Shown here one piece after another: positions 10,401-23,345 of a stretch of 64,000 nt of DNA. The stretch comes from Amblyornis subalaris (Eukaryota > Chordata > Aves > Passeriformes > Ptilonorhynchidae): positions 3,839,718-3,903,717 of the forward strand of contig JACAXG010000068.1 in assembly GCA_018881555.1 (NCBI GenBank). Direction: 5' to 3'. Positions within the stretch are counted from its first letter, which is position 1; each line of letters opens with the position of its first letter. Both the position numbers and the translations under genes were made by a program. The notes below the pieces were generated by a model. The model was not told where the DNA came from and did not search any database. It saw only the letters and a program-made list of their open reading frames with translations.

Positions 10401-13400
10401 TCTTCCCCTCTTCCTTCCCCTCCAACCCTCTGTTAATGGCTTTACTATTGCCTTGAGNTGTTTGAATGGTGTGGGGAGGCCATTTGCTGCTCTCAAATGC
10501 CTGAAGTGGAGCCTAATGNGACCTTGCCATGATTTTCCTGTGGTGTCATACTGCCTTTTCAAAATGCTTGCGTCCCACTTCCACCACAAGCTGGAAGCTG
10601 CTAACCTGACTTTCTGAGTGGTGATGGATGGGGGGGACACTGACTGGCATGCAGACTTCAGCACAGCTCCTGCAGCTCCTTTTCCCTCCCTTCTGACTCC
10701 TGGTGCTGGTAAATGCCCTGTTGGAAGCATCCTGGCTGCTCAAATCCCCTTGGCTANAAGTTACCGCTAGGTTGTGTTGCATTTTTTGCATGTTAGGTTG
10801 TTCTCCCTCAAATGAACGGATTGATGGGCTCAGTTTTAAAGACAGACTTTTTTTNAATTACTGATAGTATCTGTACCTGTAAGGGTGGCATGGTAACTGT
10901 GGCTCCANGGTCTGCAGTGTAAATGACTGCAGTTGGGTTGACTTGTAAGATTACTTGATTAAGTTATCGTGGCTCTCTGATCCCACAGAACTCCCCAGCT
11001 ATCACTTCAGCTAGACTGAACACGGCATCCATCCTTCAAAACACTTCCTAGCTCTTGAGTTAACATCTATCCTCTTGAGCCTGCTCTTAGGTCTTGCAGC
11101 TGCATTCTCCCCCTCTGCTCGGTACATCCTGTTCCTTTATGCCCTGTAACAACAGCCGGGCTGTGCTGCTTTTGCAGCCTCGAACGAGAAGCTGATGCAG
11201 TTGAAGCACTACAAAACCGAGGGGACAAACGCTGCACACGCCTGACCTCCGGGCTGCTGTTGGGGAGCATGTGTGGCTGTTTGTTTGAGACTCGCTGGAA
11301 TGCAAATGCTGGAGATTAAGGATTCAAATGATTTGCACTAGAATGAGACTCTTGTGATGAGACTGGGCTTGGTGGCTCTGAATAGACAGGGCAGCCTAGT
11401 TAAGGAGTTTCACTTGTAATAAACCACTGCTCCGAAGGGCTGTAAAAGATCCTACACTAACNAGCAGTTAGGGCTGTGCTTCTTGGTTAGTTTAGACTTA
11501 TTTTTTTGTCTTTAAGCGTGTGCCTCAATGTTTGTCCAGTGCTGCTGGTCAGAGGACCAGCTCTGCTGTGTGTCACCCTGACTTGCAGCAGTCATGCTCT
11601 GACTCAGGTTTCTGGCACTTGGCTTGGCATCCCAGCTCCCGGGGACACTGCTGTCACCCTCTGAGTAAGCCCTGGCCCCTTACCCAAAGCAGTGACTCAG
11701 ACTTCTGAGGCACTGCAGCACAGAGGTGGATTTCTTCTTCTGGGGCTAGAAAAGGGGTGACAGGCTAAACTAGTGCTGCTGCTTGGCACCTGCTCTGTGC
11801 TGCCCTTGGCACCGAGCGCCTTTGCTGCTGCTCCTGTTTAATCTGGTCGTGGCTTTGGTGGGCAGAAAAGCTGTCGGGCTCCAACATGTGACTGCTGCCA
11901 GCAGCCGAGTTGGTGTTGGCAAAGGCACATCAGAAAACAGCCGTGTCTTGAGCAGCCGTAACTTGCTCTGGCAGCTCCGTGGTTCCTTCATTTTCAGGCG
12001 GATACTGCTGGAAACAAGAGTTTCCTGGGAGAGAGGAAAGCAGCAGTATTATCCGGAATGACTGAAAGCATTCACAGCAAGCTAAAGGAGCATAAAGTCT
12101 CAGAAGAGGGGGTTAAATACTTAATCCTGAATCTGGAGAAGATGTCAGCGTAGGAGGGGAAAACACACAAGANGTAGCTGTGTCCCTCAGTTTCTGAAGG
12201 CTGGCTGACTTGAAAAGTATGCTGCTTGTAAAAGTCTTTATTTTTGCTGGAAATATGCACTCTTGTCAGTTTTATCCTTAAATCCTTTGGGGCTGAGACT
12301 CTGCTTATGAAATGCCAAGAGGCTGTTGTTAGACAAATTATTGGGATAACTTAAAAATCAAAGCAGTTAATTAAAATCNCAGAGAGACACTCCTTGGGGC
12401 AGGAAGGAGACTGGGAGACCCNTAGCACTGTTACCCAAGCAGCTGGTGTTATGTCAAGCAAAACCACGGCTGCTTCTTGCTTAAACAAATCATGTTCTGT
12501 CAGGGAAAGCAAAGCCTTCCATGGGAAGGATTTCTCTCCTAATGTTGCTCTTCTGCAGTTGCGGAAGGGGAAAAGGTGTCTCCACCATGGTTCCCCTAAA
12601 ACTGTGCTGCTGTCAAACTTTACTATGGAGAGATGTGCCCTTGCCCCACTTTCCTTGCTGTGAGACTGACCCTGCCGTCTGCCCTTCAGCTGCTNTTACA
12701 GTCAAACTGGAGCAATAAAAAGCAAAGTTAACGTGCATTAATGACTGTGAAAGTGCCTTGGAGTTGCACTGAAGCGGCCTGCACAGCACCAAAGCCAGAA
12801 ATCTCTGTGCAGAAGGCAAAGCGACTGAGAGGAGTATGGCTGGAAAGAGAGCACCTGGTGTGAGGCTGTGCTTGCCTGGAGAGGAGTGGGATCCATAGGT
12901 GGAAGGACAGATCCTGACTAGTGTGGTGCTAGGAGGATGGCAGGAGCTGCTTTAGTGGGCTAGTGTCTCCCTTTAAAAACAGAGAGGCTCCTACTCTCCT
13001 CCAAATGGAAATACAGCCCTTACTGATGTCAGGAGCTTTTGCTTGGAAGACTCTGTTCCCCAGCGAGGTAAATATTTATTGCAAATCCACAGTGTGCAGT
13101 GGAGCAGAGTCTGGAGCCAGGATCTTGCAGGAGGCTGTTTATGTGCGGGCTGTTCTTGGCGCTAATTCCAAATTTCCTGAGGCTGAGTATGAGGAGCTGG
13201 TCCTGCGTGTTNGTTACTCACAGACTTGCTCGTCCAGCCGAGCGTGGGCTCCTCAGCGCCAGGGAAGGAGTGACCAAAACAATGGCTGGGTCCCTCTGCT
13301 CTGGCTTAGACAGTGCAGGTGCAGAGACGTCGGCAAGGAGGGCTGGAAAACTGCTGCTGGCTGCTCACCCTCTGCTCAGAGAGGGGCAGAAACCTGATGG

Positions 13401-16400
13401 GAGAGGAAAATGCTTCTGGAAGTGACAGGTTTCCTGAAGTACAGCTGCGTTATCCCCAACAGCACATGCTGTGTCTGCTGCTTTCTGGGTCTAAGCCAAA
13501 GCGTAAGCAGGGAATGTCTTTGTGGAAAAAAAGAGACCAAAAAAAAAAAAACCCCAAACCCCACGCACTGAAAACCCAGCCTCTGCTGCTGCAACTAGCC
13601 AGGAAAATCNCTGCTGTTGAAATGTTTGTTTGTGTAAATGCTCACACGGGTACGGCTGATAGTGCAGTGCTGCTGCTATGCTGTCTTGAGTGCTTTTGTG
13701 CTGATAACTTCCTCTGCTGCTGTTCTTCGCTGGCACCTTTGCCAGCAGAGCAAGGCTTGAAATAGCATAACTGTGCTGGCAGAGCCCAACTGCCTGGGCT
13801 AAGCCTAAATCTTTGGGCTACTACTTCTGATTAGATTAAAATGGATCGTGGGAGGGGAAGCGTTTGTAGGGCGCAGCATTGGGAATCTTGACTGTACAAA
13901 CAAGCTGAGATTAGCCNCATGGTGAGCCAGATAGGAACGGCACTCTTTGAAGTTGGGTGTCTGCCTGGCTTAATTTTGCTAACGCTCTGGCATGAGGGAG
14001 CATAAAGATCCCAAAAATGCATGTCCCGCGTTTCTTGCCAAGTGGAAATTCTGCTGTGTGCATATTCGGGAAAGCATTGGGGTGTAGCTGTATTCTAGGA
14101 GAGGGCAGTGAGGGCAGGCCTCTTCCTGGCATGAGGGGGAAGTGTGACATGTGAAATATCCCAAGTCTGAAGTGTCAGCATGAAAAATCATCCTTGATGG
14201 AAAAGCTGGTTTGCTGGGGCCTTTAGATCCTTTTTTTATTTCACAAGGATGCAACAGAAGCTTCTGTTATAGACTAGGGCAGCTCAGTGAGTTGTGAGCC
14301 GGAAAAACTGTGAATTCTGTTTTTAACGTTGAATAGAAGCTGAGCTCTGGACAGTGAAGCATATGAGCTCCTTATGATTAGGTTTGTAAATACCATATAA
14401 AATATAATCTCTTTATGAACTAGGTGTGTATGGCNGTCTGTGACCAGGAGAACCCTTCATGGGCGTGAATTGTTTCTATCACAGTTGTTTTCCTCGAGTC
14501 ACATGAGAGCTCCTACTTTTTCCTCCTGTAGTTTTCCTCTGAGCTTTATCTTTATTTGCTTCAGGGCAAGTGATGGACACACAGCCATCTGCAACTGCCT
14601 GCTGAGCTTTATCTCCCTGAGCCAGAGTGGGAAGCGGTCATCTCCTTCCCACTCGGGCTCTGGAGCTGGGAATTAACTGTTTAGAGCAGCTATTTTGCCA
14701 CCACTGCAGCAAACAGATCCCAGCATGTGCCTGTCTGGCAAAGGACTCGATCTTTATGGCTTTGCTCTTGGCTGATAATCAGGCAAAAGCAGTTAAACAA
14801 GAGTTCATTCCTTTGTAATCTCTCCGTCCTCCCGCTGCTCCTGCGGCNTGGCCGGTGTGCGCTGTGGGCTGGAGGGAGCTGGCCGTGCGTAAGCAAGAGC
14901 ACAGCAGCTCAAAGGTAGCTGAGGTTTGACTTTGTCAGTGCAAGGAGGCCTATTTTGAGCAAGCAGCAGAGCCTGGGAGGATTCATCCCTGCTGCAGGGG
15001 AGGCACCCGTGACAGCGAGTGGCTCTCCAGAGCCCGGGATTACAGTGTAATTGTCACGGGGATTATGGCTCCGCTGCCGCATGAGCCCCCGGGAGAGCCG
15101 CTTGCGGCGACACGGCTTAAAGAATCACCCGGGGAACGGGGGCGAGGGGGGAGCGAGCCGGGCTGGCACCGGGATGGTGCCGGATGTGCCCTGCGCGCGT
15201 GGGCTGCGGGGTGCGAGCACGCCGGCCTGCCGGGGNATGGACACCCGCTTGGACAGGGACTGGGCAGGCTTCCCTTAAGTCACCTTGAGCAGGTGATGCT
15301 TTTACCAGCTGAACAATTCCCCAGCTTTTATGTTGCTCCTGCTCTGCCTTACTAAGCAAAGCCCGGCTCCCTGTTTGTTACTGAGCAGAATTGTTTTAAA
15401 AAAAAATTTTTTCCATCCTCTTTGGTAAGAGGCGCAAAGACCGTGCGGTAACTGCTGGGGGTACTGGAGCTGCCTGCAAGCTCTGGTCTGTACTCCACTC
15501 TCAGATTTCCCCTGTAGTCCTCAGAAGTGTCGTGGATTTGCCTTTATGGCTCACTGTGNTGGCAGTGCTGGACAGTGGCTGTCAGAGGAGATGAGCAGGG
15601 CTGGCTGTGGCCCTGCTCTAGGGCTGCTTGGAAAGTGTTGAGCAAAGGTAGTATTTAACTATGTCTGGAAGCCTCAGGTGATCCTGTCATGCAACTAAAT
15701 GCAAACATGTGCCTGGATGGGAGCTGTTTAACTTTTGTCCCTTGGCACAAAGGCCAGTGCNGGCTGTGTGTGCTGCAAGTTGTGTGGGACACGCTGACCA
15801 GGAACAGGTGGTAAAACGGTACCTCTGGGCATGGTCACAAGGAGCTGGCATAAGTGGATTTTTTTTATTATTTTACCATGGCTGATGTGTTAGGGGAGTT
15901 AGATGTGATTTAGATTGAAATGTTGATAGTTGCTTTGCTCTCTAAGGACTAAAATGACTTTTGTGTATTTATTTTCTTTTCCCCTACACGGACCCGGAGC
16001 ATGGAGTGAGGGAAGGGAGTGAAGGGTATTTTGGGGGGAAATATAGACCCTTCACTTATTAGTCTGGCAGAAGCTGCCTCTGCTGGGAGCTCATGTTGCT
16101 TCTAGTAACGTTTTTTTAATGCTTATTCAGATGGGAAGATAGAGCTGTCTTTGCCTGTTGCCACTGCACACCTCCCTCCCATGGAGATCAGCTGTATTTG
16201 GCTGTTTCTCACTGATTTGAGCTGCCCTGTTTCCAGTGCTTTGTGGCTTCTCTGCTTTTGGGGGACTGCTGGGCTTCCAGGGGGTGAGCTCCCTCCTAAC
16301 CCCTGCTCCTTCGCATGCTTGGCATGAGCTTTAAAACCTTCCTGGTTTGTGGGCTCCTGCAAGAGCTTGGTGGAAGTGAACTGTATGGAAATCCCCTCTC

Positions 16401-19400
16401 TTGGGCTCGGTGGTTTACAGAGCTTTGCATCCTTGCAGCTGCTCGTGCTGTCCAGGAGCCCTTCCTGGTGAAGCTGATGTGGTTGTGCATTGTGGTGGCG
16501 TGAGGTGACATCTGTCTGTGACAGCACAGGTCTGGGAAGGATGTTTTGTGTAACACTGCTTGCTGCAGTGAAACGAGGTGATCCGTACAGCTGACCCTGA
16601 AGAGAGAGCACCTGAGAAGCTCTGGGAGCAGCTTACACCTACCTGTCCCTGCAGGCTACAGAGAGTTAACAGTTCTGTGCCTCTGCCCCCTTCTCCTGCC
16701 GCCTCCCAGGTTGGACCAGCTCCATGTGCTCTTGTCTAGGAAAGGTTGACTTTCACCTTGCTCCTGTTTACTCCTAGGTTTATGTACACAGTGCTGGGGA
16801 GGGAGACCAGGAGCAAGCGCTTGGTCTCCATGCCAAAATTATAAACTTGATAAAGAGCTCTGTACACTGTGAATGCCTCAGCCCCTGCAGGTCTGACTCC
16901 CTTTGCAGCTTGCTGGCTGTCACCCTTCAAAGGAACTTTTAATGAACTCTGTTTGATCAGAGACAAGGGACAGCTGTAAAAGCCAGTTCCATGTCTGGAA
17001 AACTTTGTTTCTGCCCCAAAACATCATTTGGGGTTTTCTTGAAAGGGTTTGCAAAGGCTGTGGTGAGGACATGTGGGCTGGGACAGGTGAGCTGCCTGGG
17101 TTTGTTATTTCCCAGAACTTGCCAGCGGCTGGGGAAATTCACACATTGCACAGAAACTTTGCTTGGTGCCTCAATAAATAGCTGATCTTGCTTTGAGAAT
17201 AGGCGAGTGGTATTTTGGGGCTGTAAGGAAAGGCCCCAGGGGCATGAGATGGAGTGGGATGGGCTAGGGATGGAGCACAGCAGGGCTGCCTGGGCTCCCA
17301 GGGGTGCTGTTCCTGTGCCTCCACTGAGCAAAGAGTGTCTGGCTTCATGCAGTAGTGCAGCCTGTCTCAAAACATGAGGCCTCCGTGCCCAGCTTTTCCA
17401 GGAATGACGCTCATAGTTCACGTGCCTGACGTGCTGGTTGTCTGGCAGGGAATAAACTCTTATTTTTTTTTTTTTTTTTTTTTTGCCACTGGCGGGCAGG
17501 AAAAGCTGCTGCTCCCCAGCATGCTGTTTAATCTCCCTTGGTGCTTACTGGGGATAAAGCTGCTTAACATGAGGAAGAAATCCTGGAACTAGACTCCTGC
17601 AGGAAAGGTTGATTCCTATACAGACCCCTCCTAGAGAGGAGCGTATTAATAGTAGGACTCTACTTCAGCTGCCAGGGCGAGGTGGGGCTGTGCAGCCGCC
17701 CAGTCCGACTCTCCCAGCAAGTCCCTGGCCTGGCTCCAGCCCTGGGATAACAGGTGGTGGGAAGCAGACTCGGAGCAGCGCCGGTGCCCTTCTCCAGCTG
17801 GCAGTTGCAGGAGGTGTTAAGCTGAACGTGGCCAGGGATGACTTGGCAAGGGACCGACCATCCTCCCGTGGCAGTCTCGTAGCTTTTTCCTCTTGGCTGC
17901 AGCCTGCAAGCCCAGAGGGAGTATGGGCACCTTCCGTGGTGCCTCTTCCCCGGGTAGGAGAGCTGTAGGGAGGACTGTATGCTCTTGGGTTGTACTTTCT
18001 TTAAACAATACTCCAGGGAGCTCTTTATGTGGCACTTGGGAAGCCTGAAGCTCTTGCTTTTAAGTCCATGAAAGTGCCTGTGTGCCCTCTCACAGGTGTG
18101 TATGCAAGGAATGTGCCTGCTCCAGACCTGCCCCGTGAGCACCGAACTCCAGTGTTAACTCTTCCCGGGCTGCCCATGCCCCAGCTCCTGGTCAGGGCCT
18201 GCTTCCTAGAAGGACGTGCCTTGAAACCTGGAGGGTAATTATGGAGGTGCCCAGCAGCCCTCTGACTTCCCTGGCAGATGAACCTGTAAGGTGAGGCCAC
18301 TGCCCACAGGAAAAGTTTCCTGTACGGTTTGAGAAGTTCTTGTGGCTTCCAGGAATTTCCCTGTCCTTGCTCAAGAGGATGATGAAGAGTGAGTTCAGGG
18401 AACGCTCCCATATAATCTTATTTATGNTTGTGAGTCAGTAATTTCCTTGCTATGTCCTGCTGGTAAACACTGTCTGTCCTGATTTAAATAGGGTTTTCTG
18501 ATAGCCAGGTCTGGTGTTCCACAGCGTTCACTAATCGCTGTGGCTTTCTGCCACCGCTCTGCTCGTGGCTGGGCTGATCTGATAAGGCCAGTGGGCTGTC
18601 CGGCCACTCCGGGCCTTAAAACTGGGTTTTCTTGAGCTGCCCTTGCTCGGGCATTACTGGCTGTGACTCATGGTGAAGTACGGGGTGAGCTGGCACTGGG
18701 GCGTGGCTCGGCACGGCGCTTGCCAACATTACTCTGCTTGGTGCGGGGTTTATACGGATCTGCAGCAAACGTGCTCCCCAGCCCCGGGAACTGGGTTCTT
18801 CCTGCCCCTCGATGAAACGGCCGGGAGCTGCCCTGGGAACAGCCACTGCATGCTGGTGGCAGCTTCCATTGCGGGGCTGGCTTTGGCTGGGTTTCGCATA
18901 TCTTGAAATGAATTTGCCTTGGAGCGAGTGATCCGTAACGTTAGGAATGCCTGATTCCAGGCCGGGAGAGAATTTCTTCCAAGCTGACCTTCCTCCCAGC
19001 CCCCTTCCCAGTATCTAGTGCCAGGCTTGGCATAGCGGAGGCAGGGGGTCTGGGAGGAGAACTGGCCTCAGCACTTCATGCCCTCNGGGCTGTTGATCTG
19101 GCTGTCCTGCAGCGGAGTTGCTGGGGAAACCAGAAATGCCTCAATAAGCAAAGGAAAAGCACATCCAGTGCCACTGCTCCCGGTGCAAAATTAGAAACGT
19201 CTTGTGCTTGTTTGTGGCAAACCCAGTGTGCTGGTGGGCAGGGGCAGTGTGCTGGCAGCGGGGCTGGGGCTGTGGGCAGAGGAAGCTGACACATGGCTTG
19301 TGGCTGATTGCTGGCCTTGCTTTGAGATCGATAGTGGATGTAATTTGTCACCGCTGGGCTGTGGGATGGGCCACACCTGGCCAGGTGAGCAGCAGGGCTG

Positions 19401-22400
19401 ATCCCAGCNGCCCAGGGCTCAGTGGTGCCACCCAGCTCTAAGTGTCCCCACCAGTCTCTGATCCTCCTCGCCCCTGTGAGGCTGCAGCCTTGTTAAACTT
19501 GTACATGGAGGAAAGCCCTTGGATGTGCAGGACTGTGGAATGTTCTCCTGGGTAGACAAAACCTTTGTCAAGGCTTCCCAGTCATTCTGTGAGGACAGCA
19601 TGAAAGAATGTTGCCATCTTAGCCCCCAGCTATGGGACCCATCCATCTGCATTGTGTCCCTTGCCTTGGGGGAAGGGGCTGAGCCCCCCTCCATGGTGAT
19701 GATTTCATGGCTGTGGAACCATCTGGAATCTGTGGGCTGGTGTTGAGCAATCCCAGAGCTCATACCTGTGGTACCCTCACCGGGGCTGGCCCCAGGGCTG
19801 TGGGGTGAGGAGAAATAGTTCTGGGAAGTTGCATAACTTTGGTGAGGGCAGGAGATTTGGGCTTGTGGCTCCTTGAGGTCCAAGTGCAAATGAGCTCTGG
19901 TGTGCAAATTGCCATTGTGGCCAAACAGCTGATATCTGGGAGGTTCTCCAGCTTTTGTGCTGTAACTGCACTCCTTGGGCCTTTGGATCANGGAGATATT
20001 TTATAGGTTTGTTTGTTTACATGCTTTTTAAGAGGTGAGGCAGGGGAAGCTCTTCCTTCAGGCAAGTCATTATTGATAGCGAGTGCTCTTGAACGTCACC
20101 CTGTATTGCACTGCAATTCAGCTGAACTGACAGACCAGCTTTTAACCCTTGGGTGATAAAATAGATTTGCTCTCAATATAAGAAGCAAGGAATTGCTTTG
20201 GCATAAAGTTTTGGTGCTATGCAAAAAACTGACCTATAGGTGCCAGGCTTTTTCCCTGGGAATAGGAAGTCCTTCCAAACTCTCCCTTATCGCAAACTGN
20301 AGGTGTTGCTTTTCCAAATGCCTTTTCTACAAACTCCTGACCAAGATCCTGTTGTGGTATTTTCACCCTGTGTGTTCAGGTGAACCTCTTGAATCTGTAG
20401 CCGTCAGGAAGTTCCCCAGACTGGCTCTTACTTTTGTTCTGAGAAATTCTAGGGGAATTCAGCTGATAAAGATAATGCTTTTGATGGAGAGGAAGTTCAG
20501 CATTTGATGTTTTTCTGGTGGAAGTGATGTGCTCAGCATAGGCTCCGAACCTTCTGTGAAATGCTTCTGAAGAGTTGTCTGATATTTAACATGTTTCCAC
20601 TCCCATTTACAGGTGAGAGAAACAGAAACCATGGATGCTGGATGGCTTGACTACCCTGCCTCTGGGGACTTGCCAGATGATGAAGACATTGGTGAATTCA
20701 GGCCTCACTTGACCTCTGATGAGTTAGATACAGATGAGACATCTGGGTCAGGNGGTAAGTGGGAGAACGGATCTCCCTCAGCTGTTGCAGTGAAATTCCT
20801 TTCAGCACCAGCCCTTGAGTGATGGCCTAAATCACAGCCAGAGCTCCAGAGGAACCACAGTGTCAGGTGGAGATGAAAGCTGTGTGAATCGTAGTCACTC
20901 AGATGAGAACAGTGAAAGTGGTGGTGCTGTGATGTTGAATCANTTGGGGAGGACAGATGGAGTCCAGCCAAGCTTGTCTTGCTGCAAATGAAAAGGCCTT
21001 GTGCTGGCTGGATCTCTTTCCTGNTGAACTCCAAAGAACTGCTGAGAAACTTTAAAAAAAAATAATCTATTGTTGAGGCAGTGCTAAAAGGCTTAAAGTT
21101 AATATCTCAGCTGAGGCCAAACAAGGTAAAGAACTAACTGGTGTTCAAGTGAACTCTCTGTGACATGCAAAGCTCCCTGCCCAAACCAGTTTCTGTAGCT
21201 CTGTGTCCCTTTATGTGAACATTTGTTCTCTAAAAGTAAAAGAACGAGTGCTGAAATCGTTGCCTTACATGTTTGGGCAGATCTGGAGGGTTGGTGAACG
21301 ATCCTTTAGGGATGGGCAGTGGGAGCAATGCCCTCCATTGGCATTACCTTATGAGCTGTGGCAGACCTGCTCTGCAATGGATCCAGCTGAAGATCCCTCC
21401 CATTGGAGAGGTGTTGGTTTCAAGTTTACATCTCGTGGTCTTGTGCAATCAAAGTCATTAAACGATAAATAGTACCAGTAGATAAAGGGGAATTGTAGAG
21501 GACAAGAGTCCTAGTTTGTCTGCAGTTGCAGAAAGTGTCTGAATTNTGGGAAAATGGCATGTAGGGAGACAAAAGCTTGAGAGCCCTTTCTATGTTTTTT
21601 TTATCTCCTCTGCAGACTACTCAGACTCTGAAGATGGCATATATCTGACCACCATGGATACCCCTGTGGTAGGTATTGCCCCTGTGTGTTTTTAAGCAGC
21701 ACATAGCTCCTCTGGTCTGTCTGTGAAACTTTCTGAATACCCTCCCCTCTGCTCCCCTGCAAGACGTGGCATCAAGATGAATCCACCTGCATGGGCAGTG
21801 TACTNGTAATGCACTGAGCAAACTTTCTATGCCCTGCACACCCTCCTGGTTTCAGCCGTGGGTAGGCTGGGTGCTGCTTGCTGATGGGTGTGGTTTGTCT
21901 GTGTTCTGTAGATATCTGACAACTATATCCCTGGAGATACTGGGAGAAAGATAGAAGGTGAGAAGAAAAACACAATGGTGGACAATGAAATCATTCCAGA
22001 CAAAGCTGTACCTGTCGAAGAGAACCTGTCCAACAAGATCTCCATGGCAAGCACAGCCAACAGCAGCATCTTTGAAAGAACAGAAGTCCTTACAGGTAAT
22101 ACTCCACCTTGTCCTGGTAAATCATTAGTACTGAAAATCAAAATGGCTTCTCTTGTTCCCTGTTTCTCTGGGGAGCAGCTCCCTGCTGACAGGGGGAGTG
22201 ATTTGCAGTACCTCTGTGGCTACCTGTAGCAGGGTGGCTTCTGCCTTCCAGTCCTTAAACNACAGCAGAGCCTGCTGCTTTCCTTGCAGGGATAAACTGC
22301 TTGTTTTTGAGCCTGCCAGCTGACTGTTGGCTTAAGCCGTGTGGCAGCTGCTCTGCACCCAGATACTGCCTCAACAAGAGCCGTATCTGGCCATAAACCA

Positions 22401-23345
22401 GTGACGTCATAGGCTTTCATATCAAATACAGGCCATTTCCTTCCAACTTCTGCCCAAGTCCTGCCTTTTCTGAGCCTTGCCAGGAGCCAAGCAACCCCTC
22501 TAAGGGATTGAAACACCTGGTCAGCTGTAGGAATTTGACTACCAATGTCTAGAGCAAAACCAAGCCACTGGCTTTCCCTCAGCATGTGGGACAGGTCTGT
22601 CTGTCTCTAGCACGTTGCTGCTTCAAGCACTTGGCCTGATGGTCCAACTGTAAACCTCAGCCCTTTGTGCCAATCTGGTGCCAATCCTNCCAGTCAGAGA
22701 AGAGATTGGAAGAGTGGACTGCAAAGCCATCTAGCAAAGCAGCTGAATTAGTGCAAGGAGTAGNTGGTACAACAAGGGATAAACTTCAGTCTAGTCTTGA
22801 GGCCACCCTTGGTGTGAGGAGTGAGGAAGTCTTGGTGGTTTTCAGGGGGTTTGTGGGTTTTGGTTGTTGGAGTGGTTTTGGGTTTTTTTGGGTGGGTTTT
22901 TTAGTTTCATCTCCACACAGGGAGAATATCTTCTTGTCAACCTCCCTTTCTTGGACTAAACTGGAAGATTAGCTCAAACTGGTTAATGCGGAACATGTGA
23001 TTATTCAGTGGTTGGATTGGAAGCAATCTCTGGCCTTCCCAGTAACATCTGCTGTTGCTGAAAGTGCCAGCACATATGGTGACAGGCACATGGACACTGA
23101 CTCTGGGGGCTGGTGCTCTTGAAGCTGATTTTGAGATGTGGCTGCTGGTTTGCAGATGTCCAAAACTTATTCCTTGCTCTCTTTCCTCCCCAGCTCTCAT
23201 TGCAGGAGGAGCAGTGGGCCTCCTGTTTGCCATCTTCCTAATCCTGCTCTTGGTCTATCGCATGAAGAAAAAGGACGAGGGCAGTTACGACCTGGGGAAG
23301 AAACCCATCTACAAGAAAGCCCCCACAAATGAGTTCTATGCCTAA
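7030..23345 (+). CDS. SDC4: SDC4, syndecan-4 (gene span from start to stop codon, five coding exons)
   Basis: SDC4 is a single-pass cell-surface heparan-sulfate proteoglycan that co-operates with integrins in focal adhesions, binds growth factors, and signals through PIP2 and PKC-alpha. Joining 7030-7107, 20613-20754, 21616-21668, 21912-22095 and 23194-23345 gives 609 bases, or 202 residues plus stop. Features in order: a signal peptide (about 1-23); an acidic ectodomain with candidate glycosaminoglycan-attachment serines at 43 ([10 protein letters not shown]) and at 70 and 72 (TSGSGD); a transmembrane helix at about 153-174; conserved region 1 ([12 protein letters not shown]); the syndecan-4-specific variable region with the PIP2-binding KKPIYKK at 188-194; and a C-terminal EFYA PDZ ligand. 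The variable region separates it from syndecans 1-3. All introns have GT-AG ends and consistent phases. The cytoplasmic tail is identical to what I remember of chicken and human, whereas the ectodomain diverges, as is usual for syndecans. Confidence 0.97.
15050..15240. promoter_or_regulatory. CpG-rich patch inside SDC4 intron 1
   Basis: This is an isolated stretch of high G+C with many CpGs (e.g. GAGAGCCGCTTGCGGCGAC) in an otherwise CpG-poor intron. It may be an intragenic CpG island or an alternative-promoter remnant. No TATA box, start codon context or exon could be assigned. Confidence 0.3.
17463..17484. repeat. Poly(T) run of about 22 bases
   Basis: A homopolymer inside SDC4 intron 1. 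No retroposon body recognisable to me is attached on either side, so it is more likely a simple expansion than an insertion tail. Confidence 0.85.
20613..20754 (+). CDS. SDC4: SDC4 exon 2: N-terminal ectodomain with GAG sites
   Basis: The acceptor is CATTTACAG at 20604-20612. The exon starts [10 protein letters not shown] and carries [13 protein letters not shown] and TSGSG, i.e. serines 43, 70 and 72 next to acidic clusters, the pattern recognised by xylosyltransferase. It ends in phase 1 before GTAAGT (20755). The N at 20753 is the third base of a Gly codon. Confidence 0.95.
21616..21668 (+). CDS. SDC4: SDC4 exon 3: short acidic ectodomain exon
   Basis: The acceptor is CTCTGCAG (ending 21615). 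The exon encodes [18 protein letters not shown], directly completing the SGSGD glycosaminoglycan motif across the splice. It ends in phase 0 before GTAGGT. It is only 53 bases, so single-exon gene finders may miss it. Confidence 0.93.
21912..22095 (+). CDS. SDC4: SDC4 exon 4: juxtamembrane ectodomain
   Basis: The acceptor is TTCTGTAG (ending 21911). The exon runs from [11 protein letters not shown] to [10 protein letters not shown]. The NKISMAS and IFERTEVL segments are conserved across syndecan-4 orthologues and form the cell-binding and shedding-prone membrane-proximal region. It ends in phase 1 before GTAATA. Confidence 0.95.
23194..23345 (+). CDS. SDC4: SDC4 exon 5: transmembrane and cytoplasmic domains
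   Basis: The acceptor is CCTCCCCAG (ending 23193). It encodes the transmembrane helix with the GxxxG-type dimer motif (GGAVG), the [10 protein letters not shown] membrane-proximal tail with Ser183 (equivalent of the PKC-delta phosphorylation site), KKPIYKK and EFYA. The stop TAA is at 23343-23345. Confidence 0.97.

Larger units (their letters stand above)
7108..20612 (+). other. SDC4: SDC4 intron 1 (13.5 kb)
   Basis: A long first intron is typical for syndecans and usually holds enhancers. I see no recognisable exon on either strand. It contains a T-run of about 22 at 17463-17484, an A-run near 13539-13551 and a small CpG-rich patch at about 15,050-15,240 that could be an internal regulatory element. 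Scattered short open frames have no family signature. Confidence 0.6.

Noticed and set aside
22845..22905. T/G-rich tract in SDC4 intron 4 that might be a retroposon tail
   Set aside because: No element body or target-site duplication is visible; simple low-complexity sequence.
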